This document shows positions 1 through 5,467 of a stretch of DNA of 11,718 bases, in pieces. This DNA comes from Clostridiales bacterium (GTDB lineage Bacteria > Bacillota > Clostridia > Oscillospirales > CAG-272). A model generated the notes under the pieces. The model searched no databases. It had not been told where the DNA came from and saw nothing but the letters and a program-made list of their open reading frames with translations. The DNA lies in contig JAGZAC010000027.1 of assembly GCA_018370615.1 (NCBI GenBank), forward strand, positions 1 through 11,718, given 5' to 3'. Each line of letters starts with the position of its first letter. Position 1 is the stretch's first letter. A program made the translations under genes and the position numbers.

Positions 1-234
1 TGTCCCATGTGTGCCGGCGCCATTATAAACGCCAGAATCCCGTCTGTGGTCATTGGTACAAGAGACCCCAAAGGGGGCGCTTTTGGCAGTGTAATCAATT
101 TGAATGATTTTTCATGGAACCATCATCCAAAGGTTACCTTTGGAATCATGGAAGCGGAATGTGCCGCGGTTTTGACTGATTTTTTCAAGCAGCGGCGCGC
201 GGCAGGCCCTCGATGGAAAAAGAAACAGCTGTAA
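1..234 (+). CDS. tadA: tRNA-specific adenosine deaminase TadA, C-terminal part (5' end cut by window edge)
   Basis: The open frame runs in from the window edge and ends at TAA 232-234. The first residues read C-P-M-C-A-G-A, the second half of the zinc-binding PCxxC signature of the cytidine/deoxycytidylate deaminase fold. Downstream come G-T-R-D-P-K-G-G-A-F-G-S and the N-H-H-P stretch, which are typical of TadA (known family feature: deaminates A34 to inosine in tRNA-Arg(ACG), an essential cytosolic reaction). The upstream HAE motif that carries the third zinc ligand and the catalytic Glu lies outside the window. About 77 residues are visible, roughly half of a usual TadA. The C-terminus is short and basic. 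The gene is convergent with the minus-strand gene at 586-1845, and a palindromic repeat cluster lies between them. A free nucleoside or guanine deaminase of the same fold is the main alternative, but the motif context favours TadA. Confidence 0.88.
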   Translation, partial: CPMCAGAIINARIPSVVIGTRDPKGGAFGSVINLNDFSWNHHPKVTFGIMEAECAAVLTDFFKQRRAAGPRWKKKQL

Positions 235-269
235 GGAAAAATTCCTCAGTGAGAAGAATGCTTTGCTAC

Positions 270-575
270 AACCCCTCCGTCAGCTACGCTGACACCTCCC
301 CTTACACAGGGGAGGCTTGAGTTTCGTATAGGCTCCCTTGTGGGAAGTTGCTTTGCAACTCCGGGGGCATGTCTACGTAGTCGACTGAGGGATTGTCATT
401 TGGCCCCTTGTGAGGAGGCTTTTTTCTCAAGGCTCCTTTGTGGGGAGATGCGCAGCATCTCCGGGGGCATGTCTTCGCGTATGCGAAGACTGAGGGATTG
501 TCTTTTGGAGAAATCTAATTTATAAAGTCCCTCTTGTGGGGAATTGCGTGGTAACTCCCATACAGGGAAGGCTTT
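270..575. repeat. Intergenic palindromic repeat cluster A (one forward, two full reverse and two partial units)
   Basis: This gap between convergent genes holds no credible gene. Forward unit 270-317 contains hairpin GTCAGC/GCTGAC (279-284 with 288-293, loop TAC) followed by hairpin CCTCCCC/GGGGAGG (295-301 with 309-315). Two units in the opposite orientation lie at 331-397 and 431-502. Each begins with a C-rich run, TTGTG and a G-rich run and ends with GAGGGATTGTC. Unit 331-397 contains AGTTGC/GCAACT (346-351 with 355-360). Unit 431-502 contains GGAGATGC/GCATCTCC (444-451 with 455-462) and GTCTTCGC/GCGAAGAC (471-478 with 483-490). Degenerate fragments lie at about 402-419 and 527-572. The same family recurs at 2972-3372. 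Similar GGGGAGG repeats are, from memory, common in gut Clostridia; their function is unknown. Here the cluster may also help end transcription from both sides. Confidence 0.85.
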
Positions 576-585
576 TCTATACAGC

Positions 586-1845
586 TTATTTTTTGAAACC
601 ACACCGCTGTGCCGCAGCCATGATTCCCAGCCGCGCACTTTCATAGGTAAGCCCGCCCTGCAAAAATGCCAGATAGGGTGGACGCATGGGCCCGTCTGCA
701 GATAGCTCAATGGAGGAGCCCCCCACAAACGCGCCGGCGGCCATTACTACAGGATCATCATATCCTGGCATGTCCCATGGCTCCGGCGACACGAATGCGT
801 CAACAGGAGAAGCAGACTGAATGCCCTTGCAAAACTCCACCAATGCCTCACCTCGTTCCAACTGTACCGTTTGTATGATGTCGCTGCGAAGTTCAAATGG
901 ACCGGGATGCACCGCATATCCCAGCTGCTGGAACATATAAGCGGCAAGGTGCGCCGTCCGCAGGGCCTGTGCAGTAGTATGAGGAGCGTAAAAAAGTCCC
1001 CGAAGCAAATTTCGGTTCTGTCCGAGAGACGCCCCTACCTCCAGCCCTACACCGGGACAGGTAAGCCGGTTGGCGGCAAGCGCTACTGCCTGCGTGCTTC
1101 CCACCAGGTACCCGCCGCAGTCTGCCAGCCCGCCGCCGGGATTTTTGATTAGCGAACCGATCATCAAGTCTACCCCACAGCAGCAAGGCTCCCGGTCTTC
1201 GGTAAACTCCCCGTAACAATTGTCCAGCACCACATATGGATTCCAATCGGCCTGATTTTTGACAAATGCCGCGGCCTCTCCGATTTCGCTGACAGTCAGC
1301 GTTTTGCGGTTTTGATACCCCTTGGAGCGCTGGAGAAAGACAACACGGACCCGGTCCTTATATTGCTCCAGCGCGGCGCCTACCGCAGGCAAATCGATGC
1401 CGCCGTCAGTGCCCAGCTCAACTTGTATGTACTCAATTCCAAAATCGGAAAGACTTCCGCTTCCCTTTTGCCCGCTGATGCCGATAACTCCATGAAGGGT
1501 GTCGTAGGGAGCGCCGGTGATAGACAACAGAATATCCCCCGGCCGCAGCAAACCGAATAGTCCGATGGTCAGCGCATGCGTGCCGCTGAGAATAGACGGA
1601 CGCATAAATCCGGCCGGAGCACCAAATACCCGGGCGGCAATCCGGTCGATGGCATCCCGGCCACGGTCGCCGTAACCGTACCCTGTGGAGGAGGAGAATA
1701 GAGATTCGGACACCCTCTCCTCCCGGAATACATCCAGCAGCTGTTCTGTGCGCAGCCGGGCTGTCTCGTCAATTTTTTGGAAAATATCGAAGAGCGCCGT
1801 CTCTGCTTCTTTTGCAAGTGCTCTTATTTCGTCTGTCAAATACAT
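586..1845 (-). CDS. Methionine gamma-lyase / aluminium resistance family PLP enzyme
   Basis: This is a cytosolic fold-type I PLP enzyme of the Met_gamma_lyase ('aluminium resistance protein', B. subtilis YnbB-like) family, 419 aa from the chosen start, which is the usual full length. Visible family features, numbered from that start, are T-G-Y-G-Y-G-D-R-G-R-D near residue 54, S-G-T-H-A near 87 (cofactor phosphate region), V-L-D-N-C-Y-G-E-F near 206 (the Asp expected to hold the pyridine nitrogen) and G-S-L-I-K-N-P-G-G-G with the probable Schiff-base lysine at 234. No signal peptide is seen. Start choice: an in-frame ATG four codons upstream (1857) exists, but GGAG at 1853-1856 sits 6 bases before the ATG at 1845, and the predicted transcript begins near 1876, leaving no room for a site serving 1857. 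The family is related to C-S lyases, but its true substrate is not established, so the product name rests on homology only. Confidence 0.9.
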   Translation of the reverse strand: MYLTDEIRALAKEAETALFDIFQKIDETARLRTEQLLDVFREERVSESLFSSSTGYGYGDRGRDAIDRIAARVFGAPAGFMRPSILSGTHALTIGLFGLLRPGDILLSITGAPYDTLHGVIGISGQKGSGSLSDFGIEYIQVELGTDGGIDLPAVGAALEQYKDRVRVVFLQRSKGYQNRKTLTVSEIGEAAAFVKNQADWNPYVVLDNCYGEFTEDREPCCCGVDLMIGSLIKNPGGGLADCGGYLVGSTQAVALAANRLTCPGVGLEVGASLGQNRNLLRGLFYAPHTTAQALRTAHLAAYMFQQLGYAVHPGPFELRSDIIQTVQLERGEALVEFCKGIQSASPVDAFVSPEPWDMPGYDDPVVMAAGAFVGGSSIELSADGPMRPPYLAFLQGGLTYESARLGIMAAAQRCGFKK

Positions 1846-1882
1846 GTATAACTCCATTTTTTATTATTAACTATCCTTTTCT

Positions 1883-1911
1883 ATTTTATAAAAAAAAAGG
1901 ATAAATGTAAA
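1883..1911 (-). promoter_or_regulatory. Predicted sigma-A promoter of the methionine gamma-lyase family gene
   Basis: On the minus strand TTTACA (1911-1906) and TAAAAT (1888-1883) are separated by 17 bases. The expected start point is near 1876, about 30 bases before the ATG at 1845. Confidence 0.55.
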
Positions 1912-2002
1912 TAGTTCTCTCAGATAAACATAAAATTGCCTCGAAACATGCATCCATCTGCGGGCAAAATAATAATATCAAAGAAAGAAAAGGGGGATTT
2001 TT

Positions 2003-2194
2003 ATGCCAGAATATCCGCCGGATGAAAAATATTATATGCCGGCGTCTTTCGCCGCCTCCCTTGCTACAGATACATCTGCAATTGATGCTTTTTCCAAAAT
2101 GACATTGCAGGAACAGGACGAGTTGATTTCTCGTGCCAGAGCTGCGGAAAGCAAGGAAGAAATGGAACAGCTCATCCATGGCATGTTTCGATAA
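2003..2194 (+). CDS. Small hypothetical protein, 63 aa
   Basis: I do not recognise this family. The case for a real gene is a very good ribosome binding site (AAGGGGG at 1990-1996, 6 bases before the ATG), a clean stop directly followed by a hairpin at 2196-2231, and balanced composition. The protein is soluble and acidic in its second half. It begins with a Pro/Tyr-rich stretch (M-P-E-Y-P-P-D-E-K-Y-Y-M-P), followed by an Ala/Ser-rich part and a predicted amphipathic helix from about residue 34 to 62 with many Glu/Gln/Arg. There is no signal peptide, membrane segment, or Cys/His metal site. It diverges from the PLP enzyme gene across 157 bases and precedes the cytidylate kinase-like gene, from which it is separated by a hairpin and a separate predicted promoter, so the two are probably not one operon. 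No function can be assigned. Confidence 0.7.
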   Translation: MPEYPPDEKYYMPASFAASLATDTSAIDAFSKMTLQEQDELISRARAAESKEEMEQLIHGMFR

Positions 2195-2195
2195 A

Positions 2196-2231
2196 ATTCC
2201 TGTGCCTTTATCATTAAAAAGGCACAGGAAT
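2196..2231. terminator. Perfect 14-bp hairpin after the 63-aa gene, probable terminator
   Basis: ATTCCTGTGCCTTT (2196-2209) and AAAGGCACAGGAAT (2218-2231) pair perfectly around an 8-base loop, starting one base after the stop codon. On the plus strand it lacks a T-run. On the minus strand it is followed by a short TTTAT. It may therefore be a weak or bidirectional terminator or an mRNA 3'-end stabiliser. Confidence 0.6.
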
Positions 2232-2244
2232 ATCCAAAGGGCAA

Positions 2245-2273
2245 TTGCTTTTTTGGGAAAGATATGCTAAAAT
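2245..2273 (+). promoter_or_regulatory. Predicted promoter of the cytidylate kinase-like gene
   Basis: TTGCTT (2245-2250) and TAAAAT (2268-2273) are spaced by 17 bases, and TGC directly before the -10 gives an extended -10 box. A further TATAAT lies at 2274-2279. The leader then holds a small hairpin, ATACAG/CTGTAT (2294-2299 with 2307-2312), before the start codon at 2341. Confidence 0.6.
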
Positions 2274-2340
2274 TATAATAGATAAGAATATAAATACAGC
2301 AAAATACTGTATACTCCAAATGGAAAGGCAGGTTTTGTAT

Positions 2341-2949
2341 ATGAATCATGTAATCACCATTGGCCGTGAGCTGGGAAGCGGCGGTAGAACGGTAGGCAAG
2401 GAGGTTGCAAGGCTTTTAGGTATTCCATATTACGATAGAGAACTGATTGATGAAGCTGCAAAGGAAAGTGGACTTTCTTCTGATTTTATTGAAAGCAACG
2501 AGCAGGAAATCACCAGCAGCTTCCTGTATAACCTGGCCATGGGAAACAGCTATACATATGGCATGCTGGGCCTGGGAGGAACCAATTCTATGCCCCTTGC
2601 CATGCAGGTATTTCTGGCCCAGCAAAAGGTAATACAACGATACGCCGCCTCACCTTGTGTGATTGTGGGCCGCTGTGCAGACTTTATTCTGCGAGATAAG
2701 CCGAATGTGCTGAAAGTCTTCATATATGCATCCTTGGAAAATCGAATTAAACGCGCAGTGGAGGAATATGGGTATTCACAGAAAAAGGCACTGGATGTAA
2801 TTACAAAATCAGATAAAGGACGCGCCCGCCATTACGCTACATTCACCGACTGGGACTGGAGCGACCGCCGCAATTATGATATGATGCTGAATGCAGGCTC
2901 TCTGGGCATAGATGCAGCTGCTCAGATGATTTGCAGAGCAGTACAGTAG
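2341..2949 (+). CDS. Cytidylate kinase-like family protein (P-loop nucleotide kinase fold)
   Basis: This 202-aa protein belongs to the cytidylate kinase-like group (Pfam Cytidylate_kin2 type), which is related to but distinct from Cmk. It starts M-N-H-V-I-T-I-G-R-E-L-G-S-G-G-R, placing a P-loop-like segment at residues 8-16, followed by L-G-I-P-Y-Y-D-R-E-L-I (26-36), a standard second signature of the group. V-G-R-C-A-D lies at 109-114 and an Arg-rich lid-like segment (D-K-G-R-A-R-H-Y, 158-165) near the end. The open frame extends upstream to 2245, but the ATG at 2341 puts the P-loop at the N-terminus as in homologues, and an AGG at 2330-2332 lies 8 bases before it. The classical GKGGSGKST form of a Walker A loop is replaced by a Gly-rich loop without the usual Lys, typical of this subgroup. 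Substrate and physiological role are not known, and true CMP kinase activity should not be assumed. Repeat cluster B follows the stop. Confidence 0.88.
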   Translation: MNHVITIGRELGSGGRTVGKEVARLLGIPYYDRELIDEAAKESGLSSDFIESNEQEITSSFLYNLAMGNSYTYGMLGLGGTNSMPLAMQVFLAQQKVIQRYAASPCVIVGRCADFILRDKPNVLKVFIYASLENRIKRAVEEYGYSQKKALDVITKSDKGRARHYATFTDWDWSDRRNYDMMLNAGSLGIDAAAQMICRAVQ

Positions 2950-2971
2950 GCAGTAACACAAAAGGTGAGGC

Positions 2972-3372
2972 AACCCCTCCGTCAGCTAACGCTGACACCT
3001 CCCCTTACACAGGGGAGGCTGAAGAACGAAAAGTCCCCTTGTGGGGAGTTGCCCGCGAAGCTTCACCCCCAAAGGCCCCCTTGTGCAAAGGGGGCTGTTT
3101 TTGCGTAGCAAAAACTGGGGGATTGTCTTTTCTTTTACAATACAACCCCACCGACTCGCCTACGGCGAGCCACCTCCCCTTGCACAGGGGAGGCTGAAGA
3201 ACGAAAAGTCCCCCTTGTGTAAAGGGGGATGGCTTCACGCTGTGAAGCCAGGGGGATTGTCTTACGAACAACCCCTCCGACTCGCCTGCGGCGAGCCACC
3301 TCCCCTTGCACAGGGGAGGCTTTAGGTGAAGTAAGGCCCCTTGTGGGGAGCTGCGCAGCAACTCCGGGAGCA
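2972..3372. repeat. Intergenic palindromic repeat cluster B (alternating orientation, at least seven units)
   Basis: This 400-base gap holds no credible gene. Forward units lie at 2972-3020, 3143-3195 and 3269-3321. Reverse units lie at 3074-3127 and 3208-3261. Reverse fragments lie at 3033-3048 and 3335-3372. Each full unit has an outer hairpin of C-run/G-run with TTGTG or its complement in the loop, and an inner hairpin whose stem sequence differs by copy: GTCAGC/GCTGAC (2981-2986, 2991-2996), TTTTTGC/GCAAAAA (3098-3104, 3108-3114), CTCGCC/GGCGAG (3155-3160, 3164-3169 and 3281-3286, 3290-3295), and a 9-bp stem 3230-3238 with 3242-3250. The spacer GAAGAACGAAAAGTCCCC occurs twice (from 3021 and from 3196), which points to an internal duplication with a 175-base offset. 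Confidence 0.88.
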
Positions 3373-3409
3373 TAGGATTGGTCTAATACAATATTTTCTC
3401 AAAAAACTA

Positions 3410-3438
3410 TTGCAATTTATCTAAATTTATGATATACT
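3410..3438 (+). promoter_or_regulatory. Predicted sigma-A promoter of tRNA-Glu
   Basis: TTGCAA (3410-3415) and TATACT (3433-3438) are spaced by 17 bases. The expected start is near 3445, about 11 bases before the mature tRNA 5' end. Confidence 0.7.
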
Positions 3439-3455
3439 GTTTCTTGCCGATGCAT

Positions 3456-3530
3456 GGCCCGTTGGTCAAGCGGCTAAGACACCGCCCTCTCACGGCGGAA
3501 ACGGGGGTTCGATTCCCCCACGGGTCACCA
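3456..3530 (+). tRNA. tRNA-Glu (anticodon CTC)
   Basis: A full cloverleaf can be folded. The acceptor stem GGCCCGT pairs with ACGGGTC (one G-U pair). The anticodon stem CCGCC (3482-3486) pairs with GGCGG (3494-3498) around loop CTCTCAC, giving anticodon CTC at 3489-3491, which reads GAG. The T arm has GGGGG-TTCGATT-CCCCC. The discriminator base A and the CCA end (3528-3530) are encoded. The gene is a single transcription unit with its own promoter and terminator. No integrase gene or repeated tRNA 3' end is seen nearby, so nothing suggests use as an attachment site. Confidence 0.97.
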
Positions 3531-3535
3531 AAGAA

Positions 3536-3564
3536 AAAAGCTGCCAGGTTTGGCAGCTTTTTTT
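3536..3564 (+). terminator. Intrinsic terminator of tRNA-Glu
   Basis: AAAAGCTGCCA (3536-3546) pairs with TGGCAGCTTTT (3551-3561) around a GGTT loop and runs into seven T residues (3558-3564), six bases after the CCA end of the tRNA. Confidence 0.93.
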
Positions 3565-3597
3565 GAGAATTTCCAAGGAACAGAATTGCCGTATTTC

Positions 3598-3626
3598 TTG
3601 ACAAATATGGACAAATATGATAGCAT
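3598..3626 (+). promoter_or_regulatory. Predicted promoter of the lipoprotein gene
   Basis: A consensus TTGACA (3598-3603) is followed after 17 bases by TAGCAT (3621-3626), a four-of-six match to the -10 box. The leader would be about 67 bases long. Confidence 0.5.
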
Positions 3627-3699
3627 TTTATCAATAGCTGGAACATATTACTCCTCAGCAGGACTGCTGTGTATGAATAATTGTCCAAAGGAGAATGTT

Positions 3700-4536
3700 A
3701 TGAATTATATCCGAAAAACGCTGTCCATGCTCTTGCTCTTTGCTCTGATGGCATTGCTGCTGGCTGGCTGTACCACAGAAAACAATCCCGACGGCGACAC
3801 CTCTGCCACAGAAGCCACTACTGGCGGTGAAACTACTGTTCAAGAGGCAAATACAACAGAAGATACTGCAAATACGGAGGAAAACTCTGCCGCTGTTCAG
3901 ACCCGTCCTACCACCAGCCCAAACGCCTCTCCCGACTACGAAATCGGCTATACCAATGTGTATTTGTATGAAATTGGCAGCGGCACAGTATGGATGCAGG
4001 CAATTGCCGAAATTGAAAATACAGGGGAAACAACCCTTAGTCTGGATAGCGCCACCTTCGATTTGCAAAATGCTGCAGGGGAGGTTGTCGCAAGCAAAGG
4101 GAATGTACAAGCCTATCCCAGGCTGCTGAATGCAGGCGAAACTGGATATTTCTATGTTGAAACTACACTTTCAGATGTAACAGCGGACACACAGCTGACA
4201 CTGCAGCCTCAGGTGGAAATCACCCAGGCAACCATGGTCAAACGTACTCTGACTGTTACAGATACAGACCTGTCCGCCAATTCACTTGGGGATTTGACCG
4301 TTACAGGCACCATTGAAAATATCACAGATCAAAGTCTTGACAACGTGCGCACAGTCACTGTTTTGTTTGACGAAAACGGGGCTCCCATTGGGATAATTGC
4401 ATCCGGTGTCACCTATTCCCTTGTAGCCGGCGAAAAAACCACGCTGCAGGATACCGCCTTTGCTTTGCCGGATACTGTAACAGAGGATTCCGTTGCAGAT
4501 TTTACCGTATATGCCTACGCACTTACAGCAAAATAA
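3700..4536 (+). CDS. Secreted lipoprotein with two FxLYD-like (Ig-fold) domains
   Basis: The 278-aa product begins with a textbook lipoprotein signal: basic M-N-Y-I-R-K, a hydrophobic core (residues 8-20) and lipobox L-A-G-C with the acylated Cys at 24. It should be anchored to the outer face of the membrane. Residues 25-78 form a low-complexity Thr/Glu/Ala/Asn linker ending in a Pro/Ser-rich hinge. Two beta-rich repeats follow, about 85-176 and 183-275, each with an 'I-E-N-T/I-x-x-x-x-L' core and a late 'N/V-A-G-E' turn, resembling FxLYD-type domains common in Firmicute lipoproteins. The start is fixed by AAAGGAG (3687-3693), 6 bases before the ATG. The open frame extends upstream to 3550, but that would bury the signal peptide. 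The gene is monocistronic, flanked by its own promoter and a terminator at 4545-4570. A role in the cell envelope is inferred; no ligand or partner can be named. Confidence 0.85.
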   Translation: MNYIRKTLSMLLLFALMALLLAGCTTENNPDGDTSATEATTGGETTVQEANTTEDTANTEENSAAVQTRPTTSPNASPDYEIGYTNVYLYEIGSGTVWMQAIAEIENTGETTLSLDSATFDLQNAAGEVVASKGNVQAYPRLLNAGETGYFYVETTLSDVTADTQLTLQPQVEITQATMVKRTLTVTDTDLSANSLGDLTVTGTIENITDQSLDNVRTVTVLFDENGAPIGIIASGVTYSLVAGEKTTLQDTAFALPDTVTEDSVADFTVYAYALTAK

Positions 4537-4544
4537 ACGATGTG

Positions 4545-4570
4545 AAAAAAGCCGCTGACCCGGCTTTTTT
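4545..4570 (+). terminator. Intrinsic terminator of the lipoprotein gene
   Basis: AAAAAAGCCG (4545-4554) pairs with CGGCTTTTTT (4561-4570) around a six-base loop, eight bases after the stop codon. Confidence 0.92.
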
Positions 4571-4600
4571 CGATATTTTTCATTTTTTTGCAAATATCTA

Positions 4601-4629
4601 TTTACAATTCAGACAAATTCTGCTATAAT
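4601..4629 (+). promoter_or_regulatory. Promoter of the pyrR-uracil permease unit
   Basis: TTTACA (4601-4606) and a perfect TATAAT (4624-4629) are spaced by 17 bases, with TGC before the -10 (extended -10). The transcript should start near 4636, leaving a leader of about 123 bases before pyrR. Confidence 0.85.
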
Positions 4630-4659
4630 TTTATAGAAATAAATACATGAGTGAATTTT

Positions 4660-4729
4660 TAAGCGGCTCCGTGAAGCCGGTAAGGTTTACAGCTATTGTT
4701 GCAGTCTTGCCGCGGGCAGGACTTTTTTT
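4660..4729 (+). promoter_or_regulatory. PyrR-responsive transcription attenuator (binding loop plus antiterminator)
   Basis: Three alternative structures can be drawn. First, a hairpin CGGCT/AGCCG (4664-4668 with 4675-4679) carries the hexaloop CCGTGA (4669-4674), which fits the CNGNGA loop known for PyrR-binding anti-antiterminators, with a purine-rich bulge GTAAG on its 3' side. Second, 4679-4687 can pair with 4703-4711 over nine positions, including GGTAAG with CTTGCC, forming an antiterminator. Third, 4703-4711 can pair with 4715-4723 to form the terminator. The second excludes both others, as in the B. subtilis pyr mechanism: PyrR with UMP/UTP stabilises the first hairpin and lets the terminator form. 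The pairing is seen in the sequence; the ligand response is inferred from the family. Confidence 0.87.
4703..4729 (+). terminator. Leader terminator of the PyrR attenuator
   Basis: AGTCTTGCC (4703-4711) pairs with GGCAGGACT (4715-4723), with one G-U pair and a three-base GCG loop, followed by a seven-T run (4723-4729). It lies 29 bases upstream of the pyrR start, so termination here prevents expression of pyrR and the permease. Confidence 0.87.
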
Positions 4730-4758
4730 AAAGGAAAACACAAACGGGACGGTGAAAA

Positions 4759-5301
4759 GTGATTTTCAAAGCAACTTTAATGGATGAATCGGCAATGATG
4801 CGTAGTCTTGCCAGAATCACACATGAAATTATTGAGCGAAACCGTGGCTGCAATGAATTGTGTCTCTGCGGTATTCGGCGACGCGGCGTTCCTCTGGCCA
4901 GAGTTCTGGCCGCGAACATAAAAAAATTTGAAGATGTGACTGTACCTGTAGGGTATATCGACATCACTCGGTACCGGGACGATTTGACAGAGCTGCAAAC
5001 CGCCACAGGTACCGCAGATAGTCTGTTCCCCATAGATATTACCGGCAAAAACGTAATTTTGGTAGATGACGTAATTTATACAGGCCGTACCGTCCGCGCA
5101 GCCATCGAGGCCGTCTTTTCTGCAGGCCGGCCCAAAAGCATACAGCTTGCAGTGCTTATCGACCGAGGGCATCGGGAACTGCCGATCAAGCCGGACTTTA
5201 TTGGAAAGAACGTCCCCACCTCCCACGATGAAATTATTCAAGTAATGGTGCAGGAATTTGACGGGGAGTGGCGGGTATGCCTCGCGAAAGCAGAAGCGTA
5301 G
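4759..5301 (+). CDS. pyrR: Bifunctional pyr operon regulator / uracil phosphoribosyltransferase PyrR
   Basis: PyrR is an RNA-binding attenuation regulator that senses UMP/UTP and also converts uracil plus PRPP to UMP, in the cytosol. The 180-aa length is normal. The N-terminus (M-I-F-K-A-T-L-M-D-E, then I-T-H-E-I-I-E-R-N) matches PyrR closely. G-I-R-R-R-G lies at 38-43, Y-I-D-I-T-R-Y-R-D-D at 66-75, the PRPP-binding loop V-I-L-V-D-D-V-I-Y-T-G-R-T at 99-111, and D-R-G-H-R-E-L-P-I at 135-143. The start is GTG at 4759, supported by alignment to family N-termini. The Shine-Dalgarno is imperfect: GGTGA at 4751-4755 fits the 3' part of the anti-SD pairing. The ATG at 4780 would cut off a conserved strand. 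The upstream leader holds a PyrR attenuator, so the gene is expected to be autoregulated. A uracil permease gene follows after 166 bases. Confidence 0.97.
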   Translation: MIFKATLMDESAMMRSLARITHEIIERNRGCNELCLCGIRRRGVPLARVLAANIKKFEDVTVPVGYIDITRYRDDLTELQTATGTADSLFPIDITGKNVILVDDVIYTGRTVRAAIEAVFSAGRPKSIQLAVLIDRGHRELPIKPDFIGKNVPTSHDEIIQVMVQEFDGEWRVCLAKAEA

Positions 5302-5450
5302 ATTGATATGCGGCTGGTGCCGCTCTCAATATAAGCTTGCACCGGTGTGACTTCGTAAGCCCCGGTGTTGGTCAGTGCAGCGTAAAAAATGGAGAGCTTC
5401 TCTTCAAATTTATTTTTTTACGCCGTCTTTGTGCGTTTTTTCGCACAAAG
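5302..5450 (+). other. Structured pyrR-permease intergenic RNA region, function unknown
   Basis: Several hairpins fall in the 166 bases between pyrR and the permease. ATTGA/TCAAT (5302-5306 with 5326-5330) encloses GCGGC/GCCGC (5310-5314 with 5319-5323). CACCGG/CCGGTG pairs 5340-5345 with 5362-5367. GCGTAAAAAA (5380-5389) can pair with the T-rich stretch ending TTTTTTTACGC near 5413-5423. A perfect 9-bp stem CTTTGTGCG/CGCACAAAG (5427-5435 with 5442-5450) ends six bases before the permease ribosome binding site. In B. subtilis a second PyrR attenuator sits at the matching place, but I find no CNGNGA hexaloop on a stem here, so this is not called a PyrR site. Its function is open. Confidence 0.5.
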
Positions 5451-5467
5451 GCCAGGAAAGGATAGGT

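Noticed and set aside
396..728. Minus-strand 110-codon frame overlapping repeat cluster A and the end of the PLP enzyme gene
   Set aside because: It overlaps a well-supported gene in another frame and repeat DNA, and shows no family features.
2972..3372. CRISPR array
   Set aside because: Units alternate in orientation, spacing is irregular and the units are structured palindromes without uniform spacers. No cas gene is nearby.
2931..3373. Open frames on both strands across repeat cluster B (up to about 120 codons)
   Set aside because: They are made of the palindromic repeats read in three frames, show Pro/Gly/Leu-rich repeated peptides, and lack ribosome binding sites.
3456..3530. tRNA-Glu as the attachment site of the recombinase-bearing element
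   Set aside because: No second copy of the tRNA 3' end is seen in the window, the recombinase fragment lies 8 kb away, and large serine recombinases rarely use tRNA genes.
4647..4787. 46-codon open frame from ATG 4647 running through the pyr leader and into pyrR
   Set aside because: It has no ribosome binding site, and its codons coincide with the attenuator helices and the T-run. The leader is better explained as regulatory RNA. A leader peptide cannot be wholly excluded.
5427..5450. Terminator before the uracil permease
   Set aside because: The T residues are in the loop and no T-run follows the stem. It also lies just before the ribosome binding site of a gene that must be transcribed.
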